In this document: positions 56,045-64,000 of the stretch, piece by piece | How the letters are laid out: each line of letters opens with the position of its first letter | Position numbering within the stretch: the first letter of the stretch is position 1 | Source of the DNA: Methylotenera sp. | Lineage (GTDB): Bacteria; Pseudomonadota; Gammaproteobacteria; Burkholderiales; Methylophilaceae | Assembly (NCBI GenBank): GCA_013141495.1 | Contig: JABFQV010000001.1 | Coordinates: 91,042 to 155,041 of the forward strand | Direction of reading: 5' to 3' | Length of the DNA stretch: 64,000 nt | Position numbers and translations under genes: made by a program | The notes under the pieces: generated by a model | What the model was told of the DNA's origin: nothing | The model's database searches: none | The model's input: only the letters and a program-made list of their open reading frames with translations

Positions 56045-58432
56045 ATGATTTCTTTTGCACTGACTTTTGTTTTCGGTGCTTTTTGTTTACAGCAAATGCC
56101 CGTGTTGCCAAATCTGGTTTGGGCGCTTTTGCTTATTCCTTTAGTTCTACTTAGTTTTTATCTCCGCAGTTCATCTCACTCAGTTTTAAAAGTTGTCAAA
56201 TATCCACTCTGGTTAATTTTAAGTTTTTTATTGGGGTTTTTTTGGGCGGCTACTTTAGCCACCATTAGGCTCAGCGACGCGTTGCCGCATGCGTGGGAGA
56301 ATCAACCTGTTGAATTGATTGGCGTAGTGTCCAGCGTGTCTGAATTAACCGAACGCGGCGAGCGGTTCCGTTTTGATGTGGAAAAAGTGCTCACGCTTGG
56401 CGCAATCATACCGCGTCACATTTCATTAAGTTTTTATCCAGCGAATAGCTGGGGTCAAAGTCATCAGAATGAGGTTCAAACGCTACCACGGGTGGCAGCG
56501 TTTAAAGCAGGCGAGCGCTGGCAACTTACCGCACGCTTAAAACGACCCCATGGCACACAAAATCCGCATGGTTTTGATTTTGAGTCTTGGGCGTTGGCTG
56601 AAAACATCCGTGCTGCAGGTAGCATCAAAACAAAAGCCAATAATAAGAAGCTACAAAATTTTGTGTGGCATCCCAAGTATATGGTTGAGCATGTGCGCGA
56701 GAAAATCCAGCAACGTATTGTAAAAGTGCTGGAAAACAAGCCGTATAGTGGCGTGATTCAAGCGCTGGTCATGGGTGATGACAGTCAGATAGCAGTAGAT
56801 GATTGGCAACTGTTTTTACGCACAGGTATTTCGCACCTCATGAGTATTTCCGGCTTGCACATTACCATGCTATCCGGCTTGGCGTTCGGGCTGATGAGCT
56901 TTGCTTGGCGGCGCATACCGCAGCTCGCAACCCGGTTGCCCACGCGTAAAGCCGCCACTGTGGCAGGCGTTTTGGCCGCGTTAATTTATGCGCTGATTGC
57001 CGGCTTTGCTGTGCCGACACAGCGTACTTTGTATATGTTGATGGTGTTTGCATTGGCGTTATGGTCAGGGCGGCAACTGGTTATATCTCAAGTGTTAGCG
57101 CTAGCGTTGTTTGTTGTTGTGGCAATAGATCCATGGGCAGTCATGGCTGCGGGGTTTTGGTTGTCGTTTGGCGCTGTTGCCATGTTGAGCTTTGCCTTAG
57201 GCGCGCGTATTGGTCAAACGCACTGGCTCAAAGCTGCAATACATACGCAGTGGGCGGTGACGATAGGCATGGTGCCATTACTGCTTATAATGTTTCATCA
57301 AGCGTCTATTGTTTCACCTGTTGCCAATGCCTTCGCAATCCCAATTATTAGCTTTGTAGTCACACCGCTCGCTTTATTAGGTAGTTTTTTACCGATAGAT
57401 AGCCTGTTGATGTTGTCATATATAGCGCTAGAGATTTGCATGTTTGTACTGAATTGGCTCAATCAGCTACCCGATGCTGTATGGCAACAGCATACGCCGG
57501 CAACGTGGACACTGTTCCCCGCATTGCTAGGCGTAATATGGCTGTTATTGCCACGAGGCATCCCTATGCGCTGGTTGGGGTTGGTCGGGTTTTTGCCAAT
57601 GTTGCTACTCGTGCCACCGCGCCCAGCCGTTGGTGGGATGAAAGTCACCGTGTTGGATGTAGGGCAAGGCTTGAGTGTGGTGGTGCAAACGGCAACACAT
57701 ACACTCTTATATGACGTCGGCGCTAAATACAATCAGCAAAGCGATGCTGGTGGGCGTATTGTAGTGCCGTTTTTGCAAGGCGAGGGTGTTAAAAAAATTG
57801 ATGGCTTCATAGTGAGCCATAATGATAATGACCATAGTGGCGGCATGTTATCTGTATTCTCACTCATGCCGGTAGATTGGTTTGCCAGTTCAATACCGGA
57901 TGAGATTGTCTTGGATGCTGCCGCAGAAAAAATGAAGTGTTATGCAGGGCAAGTCTGGGCGTGGGATGGCGTTGATTTCGAAGTATTACACCCACAGTTG
58001 CAAAGTTACGATGACCCAAAAGTTAAAGATAATAATCGTAGTTGCGTGCTTAAAATTACCAGTGCATCAGGCAGTTTGTTATTAACTGGCGATATAGAAA
58101 AAAGCGTTGAAACTACATTGGTTGAGCAAGCGACAGGTCAGCTAAAAAGTGATGTTTTAATCGCGCCACATCACGGCAGTAAAACTTCATCATCAGAGCG
58201 TTTTATTGCGGCGGTTGCGCCTGGTATGGTGATATTTACTTCAGGCTATTTAAGCCGATTTAAGCATCCCGCCCCTGAGGTGGTTGAGCGTTACCAAGCA
58301 TTTAACAGTGCTATGTTTCGATCTGACTATCATGGAGCCATTGAAATTAATTATCCAGGAGGTAAATCTGCAATTGAGGCATTGAGCTGGCGTAGCAAAA
58401 GTAAGCGTTACTGGCATGACCACTTTCATTGA
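56045..58432 (+). CDS. comEC: DNA internalisation / competence protein ComEC (Rec2)
   Basis: The inner-membrane channel that carries transforming single-stranded DNA into the cytoplasm. The 795-residue protein has N-terminal hydrophobic helices and a DUF4131 region (about 1-200). The Competence domain follows (SISGLHITMLSGLAFGLM, from about residue 260 to 490, about eight helices), then a C-terminal metallo-beta-lactamase domain (VLDVGQGLSVVV about 535, SHNDNDHSGGM about 590, TGDIE, APHHGSKTSSS about 715). All three domains are intact and the length is usual. It is 15 bases after lolD. Together with pilB/pilC/pilT it implies capacity for natural transformation. Confidence 0.95.
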   Translation: MISFALTFVFGAFCLQQMPVLPNLVWALLLIPLVLLSFYLRSSSHSVLKVVKYPLWLILSFLLGFFWAATLATIRLSDALPHAWENQPVELIGVVSSVSELTERGERFRFDVEKVLTLGAIIPRHISLSFYPANSWGQSHQNEVQTLPRVAAFKAGERWQLTARLKRPHGTQNPHGFDFESWALAENIRAAGSIKTKANNKKLQNFVWHPKYMVEHVREKIQQRIVKVLENKPYSGVIQALVMGDDSQIAVDDWQLFLRTGISHLMSISGLHITMLSGLAFGLMSFAWRRIPQLATRLPTRKAATVAGVLAALIYALIAGFAVPTQRTLYMLMVFALALWSGRQLVISQVLALALFVVVAIDPWAVMAAGFWLSFGAVAMLSFALGARIGQTHWLKAAIHTQWAVTIGMVPLLLIMFHQASIVSPVANAFAIPIISFVVTPLALLGSFLPIDSLLMLSYIALEICMFVLNWLNQLPDAVWQQHTPATWTLFPALLGVIWLLLPRGIPMRWLGLVGFLPMLLLVPPRPAVGGMKVTVLDVGQGLSVVVQTATHTLLYDVGAKYNQQSDAGGRIVVPFLQGEGVKKIDGFIVSHNDNDHSGGMLSVFSLMPVDWFASSIPDEIVLDAAAEKMKCYAGQVWAWDGVDFEVLHPQLQSYDDPKVKDNNRSCVLKITSASGSLLLTGDIEKSVETTLVEQATGQLKSDVLIAPHHGSKTSSSERFIAAVAPGMVIFTSGYLSRFKHPAPEVVERYQAFNSAMFRSDYHGAIEINYPGGKSAIEALSWRSKSKRYWHDHFH

Positions 58433-58568
58433 AAAACTTGAAAAACACCTTGCCTTAAGGTTAGGCTATTTGTAAAACCATTGCAGTTGCAGCTTGCCCA
58501 AAAGCAGACTACGAGCTAAAGTATCAGATTGGTATAATGTACAACACGTTTGATAGATTGGAAATATT

Positions 58569-59276
58569 TTGAAGAAAATTCTTGGTAACTTATTAATGCC
58601 GCTCGCAATTTTTGGGCTCGTTATTGTTTCATATAATCTAGTTCAGGGTTGTACTAAAGATAGTGTCACTATGTGTCAAATTGTTAAAGATGCAGACTGG
58701 CCAATTTGGCCGTTGATCATTGCATCAGTCGTGGCTGTAGCCATTATAGGTGAGCGTTCTTTCGCGTTGCGTGAAAGTGCCGTGGCGCCTAGAAATTTAT
58801 TGCCAGAATTGCAAGCATGGCTTGCAAAAGGCGGCATTACTAAAGAAACGATTGGTCGCTTAGAGCAACATTCTTTGTTGGGTCGTGTTTTTGCTACGGC
58901 TTTAACCAACGCTAAATATTCACGTGAGATCACAAAAGAAGCGATTGAAGAAACAGCGCGTGCGGTGGCGCATGAGTTGGATAAATACTTACCTACACTT
59001 GGCACCATTGCCACAGTAGCACCACTGATGGGTTTGTTTGGTACCGTGTACGGCATGGTAGAGTTATTTGGCGCATTTACTGCTACCGGTCATGATGTAG
59101 CGCAATTTGCACGCGGCATTTCAGTGGCTTTGTATAACACTGCTGGCGGTATTGTAGTAGCAGTACCAGCGATGATTGCTTACCGTTATTTCCGCTCAAA
59201 AGTGGATGGCTTGTTAATTGATATGGAACAGCAATCGGTTAAGTTGGTTGAAATCCTACACGACGAGCGCAGTTAG
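58569..59276 (+). CDS. exbB: ExbB/TolQ-family proton channel protein
   Basis: A proton-motive-force-driven energiser (MotA/TolQ/ExbB family). The 235-residue protein has three membrane helices: about 7-23 (LLMPLAIFGLVIVSYNL), about 45-62 (WPLIIASVVAVAIIGE) and the C-terminal pair with TIATVAPLMGLFGTVYGM (about 140-157) and GIVVAVPAMIAYRYF (about 195). Two Cys (C28 and C37) lie in the first periplasmic stretch. The start is TTG at 58569 with GGA upstream; the next in-frame ATG would remove helix 1. It is followed by exbD and the lipid A genes, an order common in proteobacteria. Confidence 0.9.
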   Translation: MKKILGNLLMPLAIFGLVIVSYNLVQGCTKDSVTMCQIVKDADWPIWPLIIASVVAVAIIGERSFALRESAVAPRNLLPELQAWLAKGGITKETIGRLEQHSLLGRVFATALTNAKYSREITKEAIEETARAVAHELDKYLPTLGTIATVAPLMGLFGTVYGMVELFGAFTATGHDVAQFARGISVALYNTAGGIVVAVPAMIAYRYFRSKVDGLLIDMEQQSVKLVEILHDERS

Positions 59277-59283
59277 ATTGTTA

Positions 59284-59302
59284 AGGCGCATGCATTGCGC
59301 CT
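59284..59302 (+). terminator. Hairpin between exbB and exbD
   Basis: AGGCGCA (59284-59290) and TGCGCCT (59296-59302) form a perfect 7-bp stem with a 5-base loop, 8 bases after the exbB stop. No T-run follows, so it may adjust the ratio of exbB to exbD messages rather than end transcription. Confidence 0.4.
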
Positions 59303-59351
59303 CACGCTTTGCATAAAGCTAAAAGCTTAATTTGACCAGTAAGGGAATTAT

Positions 59352-59780
59352 ATGAATTTTCAACGAGGAAAGCGCCACGAAGACCTCGAAATAAACCTCG
59401 TGCCGTTGATTGATGTACTGCTAGTGATTATTATCTTTTTGATAGTGAGCGCGACTTTTGCACGTACCAATGAGTTGCAAATCAACTTACCAACAGCTGA
59501 GGCAAACGTGCCGCAAGATAAGCCTTTAATGATAGAGGTAGCGATTGATGCAAGCGGGCAATACGTGGTTGACGGTAAACGCTTGACCGACAGCGCAGTG
59601 GGGACAATAGGCGCTGCGTTACAAGCTGCAGTTACTAAGAGCAACAACGATAAAGAGCCGACAATTGTCATCAATGCCGACGCGAATACTACGCATCAAT
59701 CCGTAGTTAACGTGATGAGTGCCTCGAACGCGGCAGGATATACACACATCACTTTTGTGACACAAGTTGACGCCAAATAA
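59352..59780 (+). CDS. exbD: ExbD/TolR-family protein
   Basis: The partner of ExbB. The 142-residue protein has one N-terminal membrane helix with the conserved protonatable Asp (NLVPLIDVLLVIIIFLIVSA, Asp near residue 22), then a periplasmic domain (about 45-142) with VDGKRL and IVINADANTTHQSVVNVM. GGGAAT precedes the ATG. A TonB is not adjacent; the pair may serve TonB-dependent uptake or, as its location by msbA-lpxK suggests, be named from genomic context only. Confidence 0.9.
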   Translation: MNFQRGKRHEDLEINLVPLIDVLLVIIIFLIVSATFARTNELQINLPTAEANVPQDKPLMIEVAIDASGQYVVDGKRLTDSAVGTIGAALQAAVTKSNNDKEPTIVINADANTTHQSVVNVMSASNAAGYTHITFVTQVDAK

Positions 59781-59918
59781 TTGATCCTGCGTCTTAAGCG
59801 TGTTTTCCATAACGCATACTCAATTTACATTTTTAATGCTGGCACTTAAACGTACCCTTACATTAAAGATTAAATATCCTAAAAATATTCAAGCACTGAA
59901 AAAGACAGACCTCTAAAG

Positions 59919-61673
59919 ATGGCCAAAGCTAGGCGCAATAAACAAAATCTCCCTGAAATCTCAAACGCAAAAGTTCTGTATTTGCGTTTATTCCGCTATG
60001 CCTGGCGTTATAAATATGTATTTGTCACCAGTATTCTTTCTTTAGTGGTGCTTTCTGCCAGCAACACCGGCTTTCTCGCGCTGATTAAACAAATCACAGA
60101 TGAAGGCTTTGTTAAAAAAACAACAGGTCAAGCCGTGCTGTTGCCGCTGATGATTTTTGGTTTAATGATGATTCGCGGCGTGGCGGGCTACATTTCTGTT
60201 TACACCATGCGCGTCGTCGCCCGGCGCGTGGTAGAAGATTTCCGCAAAGAAATGTTCAGCAAGCTGATGTTGTTGCCTGTACATTACTTTGATGCCCGCT
60301 CGTCTGGGGCGCTAGTATCGAAGTTTACCTACGATGTTGAACGGCTCTCCAGCGCAACCACGCGATCTTGGCTAAATGTGTTACGTGATATTTTAACCGT
60401 CGTCGGTTTGATTGCTTATATGCTCTATCTTGATTGGCGGCTCACGCTGGTTTTTGCTACCGTACTGCCATTCGCCACCTTATATATAAGAAAAATAACA
60501 CCTAAACTAAAAGCCAATGCCAAAAACGTGCAGTTCAGCATGGGTGAAATGACTAAGTCGGCAGAGGAGGCGATTAGCGGACAGCGCATTGTTAAAATTT
60601 TTGGCGCTCAAGATTTTGAATATAAGCGTTTTGCCGACATTGCAACCAATAATCGCCGCATAGAGTTACGCTTAACGCGTATTTCGGGGTTGAGTAGCTT
60701 TATTGTAGAAATGTTTGCCGCGCTGGCCTTAGCATTGGTGATTTATTACGCCATGGGTAGTTTCTCCGTGGGCGAATTTGCCGCTTTTGTTGGTGCGCTA
60801 CTGATGTTAATTTCCCCCATCAAGCATATCGCCGCCGCTAATGAGGATTTTCAAGTAGGGTTGGCTGCCGCACAAAGCATTTTTGATGTGATGGACGCCG
60901 TGCCTGAGCAAGACGAAGGCAATGTTGAGATAAAACGCACAAAAGGTGAAATTGAATTTAGAGATGTCACCTTACGCTATGAAAACGCCAGTGGCGTAGC
61001 GCTTGATCATTTGAGTTTTAGCATAAAAGCGGGTGAAAAAGTCGCTTTGGTTGGGCGCTCGGGTGGCGGTAAAACTACATTAGTGAACTTGCTGCCACGG
61101 TTTTACGAATTGCAGCAGGGTTTGATATTGTTAGATGGTGTGGATATTCGCGCCGTCAAGCTTAGAAGTTTGCGTGAGCAGTTTGCACTGGTTAGTCAGG
61201 ATATTGTGTTGTTTAATGACACTATTTTTAATAACATTGCCTATGGTGTGCTAAGAAATGCAACTGAAGATGAAGTGATTGCCGCAGCTAAAGCCGCACA
61301 TGCTTGGGAGTTTATTCAAAAATTACCAGATGGTCTGCAAAATGAAATTGGTGATCGTGGCGTGCGTTTATCTGGCGGGCAGCGTCAGCGCATTGCGATT
61401 GCGCGCGCGATATTGAAAAATGCGCCAATACTACTGCTTGATGAAGCCACCTCTGCGTTAGATACTGAATCAGAGCAGCACGTGCAGGCGGCGCTAGACA
61501 CACTCATGCAAAATCGAACTAGCATCGTAATTGCGCATCGACTTAGCACCATCGAAAATGCCGACCGCATTATGGTGATGGAACACGGTAAAATAATTGA
61601 AAATGGCTCACATAATGAGTTAATTAAATTAGATGGTCATTATGCCAAGTTGTATCAACAGCAATTCAGCTAG
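59919..61673 (+). CDS. msbA: Lipid A export ABC transporter MsbA
   Basis: Flips lipid A-core across the inner membrane. The 584-residue half-transporter has six helices (from about residue 25 to 310, ending with the INRY-like ISPIKHIAAANEDFQ region), then the nucleotide-binding domain: Walker A GRSGGGKTTLVNLL (about 381-394), Q-loop, signature LSGGQRQRIAIARA (about 485-498), Walker B ILLLDEATSALD (about 505-516) and HRLST. Location next to lpxK and kdsB supports MsbA over other lipid exporters. Confidence 0.95.
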   Translation: MAKARRNKQNLPEISNAKVLYLRLFRYAWRYKYVFVTSILSLVVLSASNTGFLALIKQITDEGFVKKTTGQAVLLPLMIFGLMMIRGVAGYISVYTMRVVARRVVEDFRKEMFSKLMLLPVHYFDARSSGALVSKFTYDVERLSSATTRSWLNVLRDILTVVGLIAYMLYLDWRLTLVFATVLPFATLYIRKITPKLKANAKNVQFSMGEMTKSAEEAISGQRIVKIFGAQDFEYKRFADIATNNRRIELRLTRISGLSSFIVEMFAALALALVIYYAMGSFSVGEFAAFVGALLMLISPIKHIAAANEDFQVGLAAAQSIFDVMDAVPEQDEGNVEIKRTKGEIEFRDVTLRYENASGVALDHLSFSIKAGEKVALVGRSGGGKTTLVNLLPRFYELQQGLILLDGVDIRAVKLRSLREQFALVSQDIVLFNDTIFNNIAYGVLRNATEDEVIAAAKAAHAWEFIQKLPDGLQNEIGDRGVRLSGGQRQRIAIARAILKNAPILLLDEATSALDTESEQHVQAALDTLMQNRTSIVIAHRLSTIENADRIMVMEHGKIIENGSHNELIKLDGHYAKLYQQQFS

Positions 61674-61697
61674 TGGCCATTGCCAAGCTTCATAACC

Positions 61698-62702
61698 ATG
61701 GCTAACTGGCTACAAAAACAATGGCTTAAGTTTACTTTTTGGCACGTATTGCTCATTCCGCTGTCTTGGGTTTTTGGCATAGTTACGGCTGTCAGAAGGT
61801 ATTTATATAGTAGCGGCTGGTTAAAAAGTGTTCGTTTAAGTGTGCCTGTTGTCGTTATCGGCAACATCAATGTAGGCGGCACAGGGAAAACGCCTCTTGT
61901 GATCTGGCTTGCAGGGCAGTTGCAGCTTGCGGGTTACAAACCAGGCATTATTAGTAGAGGTTACGGCGGCAACGTTAAGCAAGTGGCAGAAGTCATGGCC
62001 TTTAGTAACCCATTCGAAGTTGGTGATGAGCCTGTATTGATTGCTGCCCGTACGTCTTGCCCAGTATTCGTTTGCGCAAATCGGGTTGCGGCAGGGCGGG
62101 TTTTGTTGGCAACCTATCCAACATGTAACATTATTATCAGTGATGATGGACTGCAACATTATCGGTTACAACGCGATGTTGAAATTGTTGTGTATGATAG
62201 CGCTAAAGGTTTTGGCAATGGTGCATTGCTGCCAGCAGGTCCTCTACGTGAGTCGATAAGTCGATTAGAAACCGTAGATGCCGTAGTCAGTAATGGAAGC
62301 ATTGTGACCAATGCGTTGTTGCCGGCGGTGAAGCCAATTGAAATGCAGTTGGAATCAACCACCTTTTATAATGCGCTTGATAATCGTATAACTTTTGATG
62401 CAAAAGCATTTTTGCATCAAAAAGTACTGGCAATTGCCGGGATAGGTAACCCCGATCGATTTTTCACACAGCTACAGCAGTTGGGTTTGGATTTTCAAAG
62501 CCGTGCTTATTCTGATCATCATGCATTTAATGTTAAAGACTTTGAGGGTATTGAGGCTGACGTTGTCGTGATGACAGAAAAAGATGCGGTCAAATGCCGC
62601 TCGTTTGCAAAACCTAATTTTTGGGTGTTGCCAGTAAGTGCAGTGATGAAAAATGACTTATTGGTCATTATATTAAATAAATTGAATAAGTTGAGAACGT
62701 AA
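61698..62702 (+). CDS. lpxK: Tetraacyldisaccharide 4'-kinase
   Basis: Phosphorylates the lipid A precursor DSMP at the 4' position, a membrane-associated step. From ATG 61698 it is 334 residues: an N-terminal membrane-anchoring helix ([17 protein letters not shown], about 16-32), Walker [15 protein letters not shown] (about 54-67), ISRGYGG (about 89-95), DEPVLIA and [14 protein letters not shown] (about 145-158). The TTG at 61680 would also be in frame but ATG is more likely. Between msbA and ycaR, one base from the latter. Confidence 0.94.
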   Translation: MANWLQKQWLKFTFWHVLLIPLSWVFGIVTAVRRYLYSSGWLKSVRLSVPVVVIGNINVGGTGKTPLVIWLAGQLQLAGYKPGIISRGYGGNVKQVAEVMAFSNPFEVGDEPVLIAARTSCPVFVCANRVAAGRVLLATYPTCNIIISDDGLQHYRLQRDVEIVVYDSAKGFGNGALLPAGPLRESISRLETVDAVVSNGSIVTNALLPAVKPIEMQLESTTFYNALDNRITFDAKAFLHQKVLAIAGIGNPDRFFTQLQQLGLDFQSRAYSDHHAFNVKDFEGIEADVVVMTEKDAVKCRSFAKPNFWVLPVSAVMKNDLLVIILNKLNKLRT

Positions 62703-62703
62703 A

Positions 62704-62886
62704 ATGGATGCAAAGCTCCTTCAGATTTTGGTTTGTCCTGTTACCAAAGGCCCGTTGATTTACAATAAAACAACTAATGAGCTTATTTCAAAATCAGCAC
62801 GGCTCGCCTACCCGATTAAAGATGGTATCCCAGTGATGCTGGAAGATGAAGCGCGACGGTTAGCGGACGATGAAGAAGTTGCATAA
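62704..62886 (+). CDS. ycaR: Trm112-like small protein YcaR (UPF0434)
   Basis: A 60-residue Trm112-family protein. [18 protein letters not shown] at the N-terminus has one of the family's Cys, and [18 protein letters not shown] in the C-terminal half is characteristic. The zinc-finger cysteines of eukaryotic Trm112 are mostly absent, as usual in the YcaR branch. Its role is unknown; it is almost always between lpxK and kdsB, as here. Confidence 0.9.
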   Translation: MDAKLLQILVCPVTKGPLIYNKTTNELISKSARLAYPIKDGIPVMLEDEARRLADDEEVA

Positions 62887-62896
62887 CGCCAAACCA

Positions 62897-63658
62897 ATGG
62901 AATCACCAGAATTCTATGTTGTTATTCCAGCACGCTATGCCAGTACAAGGTTGCCTGGTAAGCCTTTGCTGGAAATTTCTGGTAAGCCTATGGTGGTGTG
63001 CGTGGTTGAGCAAGCTCAGAAAAGCGGCGCAAAACAGATCATCGTTGCCACTGATGATCAGCGCATTGTTGATGCAGTAACCCAGTATGGTTATACAGCA
63101 ATGCTTACACGAACAGATCACTTAAGCGGTACAGATCGTATTGCAGAGGTGGTGTTGCGCGAAAGTTGGCCAAATGATGCGATTGTGGTTAACGTGCAAG
63201 GAGACGAGCCTTTGATGGAGCCTTCTCTTATTGTAGAAGTGGCAAAGATGCTGGAAAGCAACAAAGAAGCTGTAATGGCAACGGCATGTCATCCCATTCA
63301 GAATAAGTCAGACTTTTTAAATCCCAATGTAGTAAAGGTAGTGTTGGATGGGCAAAGTAATGCGCTATATTTTAGTCGCGCGCCCATTCCTTATCCTCGG
63401 GACGCTTTTGCCAACAATGAGGAAATGCCATCCAGCATCCCTGCATATAGGCATGTTGGGCTATACGCCTACCGTACAAGTTTTCTAAAGCAATATGCAA
63501 GCATACAGCCCGCTATAATTGAGCAGTATGAATGTCTTGAGCAGTTGCGTGTGCTGCACCAAGGCTACAAAATTGCAGTAGCTATTTCAAAAAACCCTCC
63601 TGCGACTGGCGTAGATACTGAGCATGACTTAGCCTACGTGCGAAGCCTTATGCAGTAA
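62897..63658 (+). CDS. kdsB: 3-deoxy-manno-octulosonate cytidylyltransferase
   Basis: Activates Kdo as CMP-Kdo for LPS inner-core synthesis. The protein is about 253 residues: PARYASTRLPGKPLLEISGKP (about residues 10-30) with the CTP-binding loop, IVATDD (about 48-53), VVNVQGDEPLM (about 97-107), FSRAPIPYPRD and VGLYAYR (about 185-191), and YECLEQLRVL. I chose ATG 62897 because E. coli KdsB starts a few residues before VVIPARYAS. An in-frame ATG at 62870 would add nine residues and overlap ycaR by 17 bases; it cannot be excluded. Confidence 0.93.
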   Translation: MESPEFYVVIPARYASTRLPGKPLLEISGKPMVVCVVEQAQKSGAKQIIVATDDQRIVDAVTQYGYTAMLTRTDHLSGTDRIAEVVLRESWPNDAIVVNVQGDEPLMEPSLIVEVAKMLESNKEAVMATACHPIQNKSDFLNPNVVKVVLDGQSNALYFSRAPIPYPRDAFANNEEMPSSIPAYRHVGLYAYRTSFLKQYASIQPAIIEQYECLEQLRVLHQGYKIAVAISKNPPATGVDTEHDLAYVRSLMQ

Positions 63659-63726
63659 ATGCCAATACCAAGCCATACTAAATAAGGTTTGCATGCAAGA
63701 ATCTACTTAAATTGTCACAATAGTTC

Positions 63727-63755
63727 TTGCGAAACCCATCTAGGTTTGCTATAGT
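63727..63755 (+). promoter_or_regulatory. Promoter of the tRNA-fMet gene
   Basis: TTGCGA (63727-63732), 17-base spacer, TATAGT (63750-63755); initiation near 63762 gives a leader of about 27 bases to the tRNA. The leader contains a short inverted repeat, CTCGAC (63763-63768) with GTCGAG (63778-63783). Confidence 0.5.
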
Positions 63756-63788
63756 CTCACCTCTCGACGGCAAGTATGTCGAGCCGGA

Positions 63789-63865
63789 CGCGGGATGGAG
63801 CAGTCTGGCAGCTCGTCGGGCTCATAACCCGAAGGTCACAGGTTCAAATCCTGTTCCCGCAACCA
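63789..63865 (+). tRNA. Initiator tRNA-Met (fMet, anticodon CAU)
   Basis: A 77-base cloverleaf with CCA encoded (63863-63865). The C1:A72 mismatch and the three consecutive G-C pairs in the anticodon stem around CTCATAA are the hallmarks of the initiator tRNA. The D-loop AGCAGTCTGGCAGCTCGT and the T-loop GGTTCAAATCC are standard. The sequence closely follows E. coli tRNA-fMet. Confidence 0.95.
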
Positions 63866-63923
63866 AGAATTTAGCGCTACAAAATACGGCTCAACAATAA
63901 TTAAAAGAGTTTTTAAATTATAG

Positions 63924-63951
63924 TTGACGGGTTTTAAAATCCCTGTAGAAT
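63924..63951 (+). promoter_or_regulatory. Strong stable-RNA-type promoter at window end
   Basis: TTGACG (63924-63929), 16-base spacer, TAGAAT (63946-63951), then a GC-rich discriminator GCGCGCC, with an AT-rich stretch upstream that could act as an UP element. A GC-rich discriminator is typical of stringently controlled rRNA and tRNA operon promoters. The transcript would run out of the window. Confidence 0.6.
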
Positions 63952-64000
63952 GCGCGCCTTCGCTGACGAAACAAGGCAACGAAGCGCTGCAAAATACGAG

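Overview
This is a 64 kb chromosomal core segment of a Gram-negative proteobacterium of moderate GC content. It carries an outer-membrane and LPS toolkit (lptD, surA, msbA, lpxK, kdsB, lolCD), ubiquinone hydroxylases, the ISC-type ferredoxin and type IV pilus motors. Gene sets and protein style fit a betaproteobacterium, most likely the Methylophilaceae (Methylotenera/Methylophilus type). That placement is inference from protein resemblance and synteny; no 16S gene lies in the window. Nearly all of the sequence is coding, genes sit in compact operons with many 4-base ATGA overlaps, and convergent gene pairs are usually separated by perfect hairpins.

Layout. 1-1.4 kb: end of an unrecognised gene, a beta-carbonic anhydrase and the ISC ferredoxin. 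1.4-1.75 kb: a MITE-like palindromic element. 1.75-7.3 kb (minus): lptD-surA-pdxA-rsmA. 7.5-13 kb (plus): amgK-murU (peptidoglycan recycling) and pepP-ubiH-second ubiquinone hydroxylase. 13-17 kb: dsbC, then pilB-pilC (minus). 17.3-22.6 kb: cold-shock protein, icd with divergent rluE, aroC, an MFS permease and a retropepsin-like protease. 22.8-26.9 kb (minus): folE2, then xseB-ispA-dxs. 27-31.7 kb: an esterase, a metallo-beta-lactamase-fold putative cyclic-nucleotide phosphodiesterase paired with a cNMP-binding/rhodanese protein, and a second PilB-like ATPase. 32-38.6 kb: nadC, a GST, mnmA-nudJ, marC, maf-rng. 38.7-43 kb (minus): yggS-proC-yggT followed closely by a large dynamin-like GTPase. 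43.1-45.4 kb: pilT-pilU. 45.5-48.1 kb (minus): an accessory block of two lipoproteins and a DUF2235 (Tle1-like) hydrolase. 48.3-54 kb (minus): ribE-ribBX-algH-yqgF-pyrR-pyrB-pyrX. 54-63.7 kb (plus): lolC-lolD, comEC, exbB-exbD, msbA, lpxK, ycaR, kdsB. The window ends with initiator tRNA-fMet and a strong stable-RNA-type promoter.

How the genes fit together. Envelope biogenesis is spread over the window: CMP-Kdo synthesis, lipid A kinase and flippase, outer-membrane LPS insertion, lipoprotein release and muropeptide recycling. Two assembly-type ATPases (PilB and a PilB-like orphan), the platform PilC, the retraction motors PilT and PilU, and the DNA channel ComEC suggest twitching and natural transformation. 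The yggS-proC-yggT / pilT-pilU / pyrX-pyrB-pyrR-yqgF-algH order recalls Pseudomonas, with the hydrolase-lipoprotein block and the dynamin gene as additions.

The most interesting items are the putative lipase effector with two lipoproteins, the cyclic-nucleotide phosphodiesterase/receptor pair, a dispersed palindromic repeat whose two copies show a compensatory base change (one copy abuts the ispA start codon), a nested palindromic MITE-like element, and two enzymes that have lost catalytic residues (PyrX and the RibX half of RibBX).
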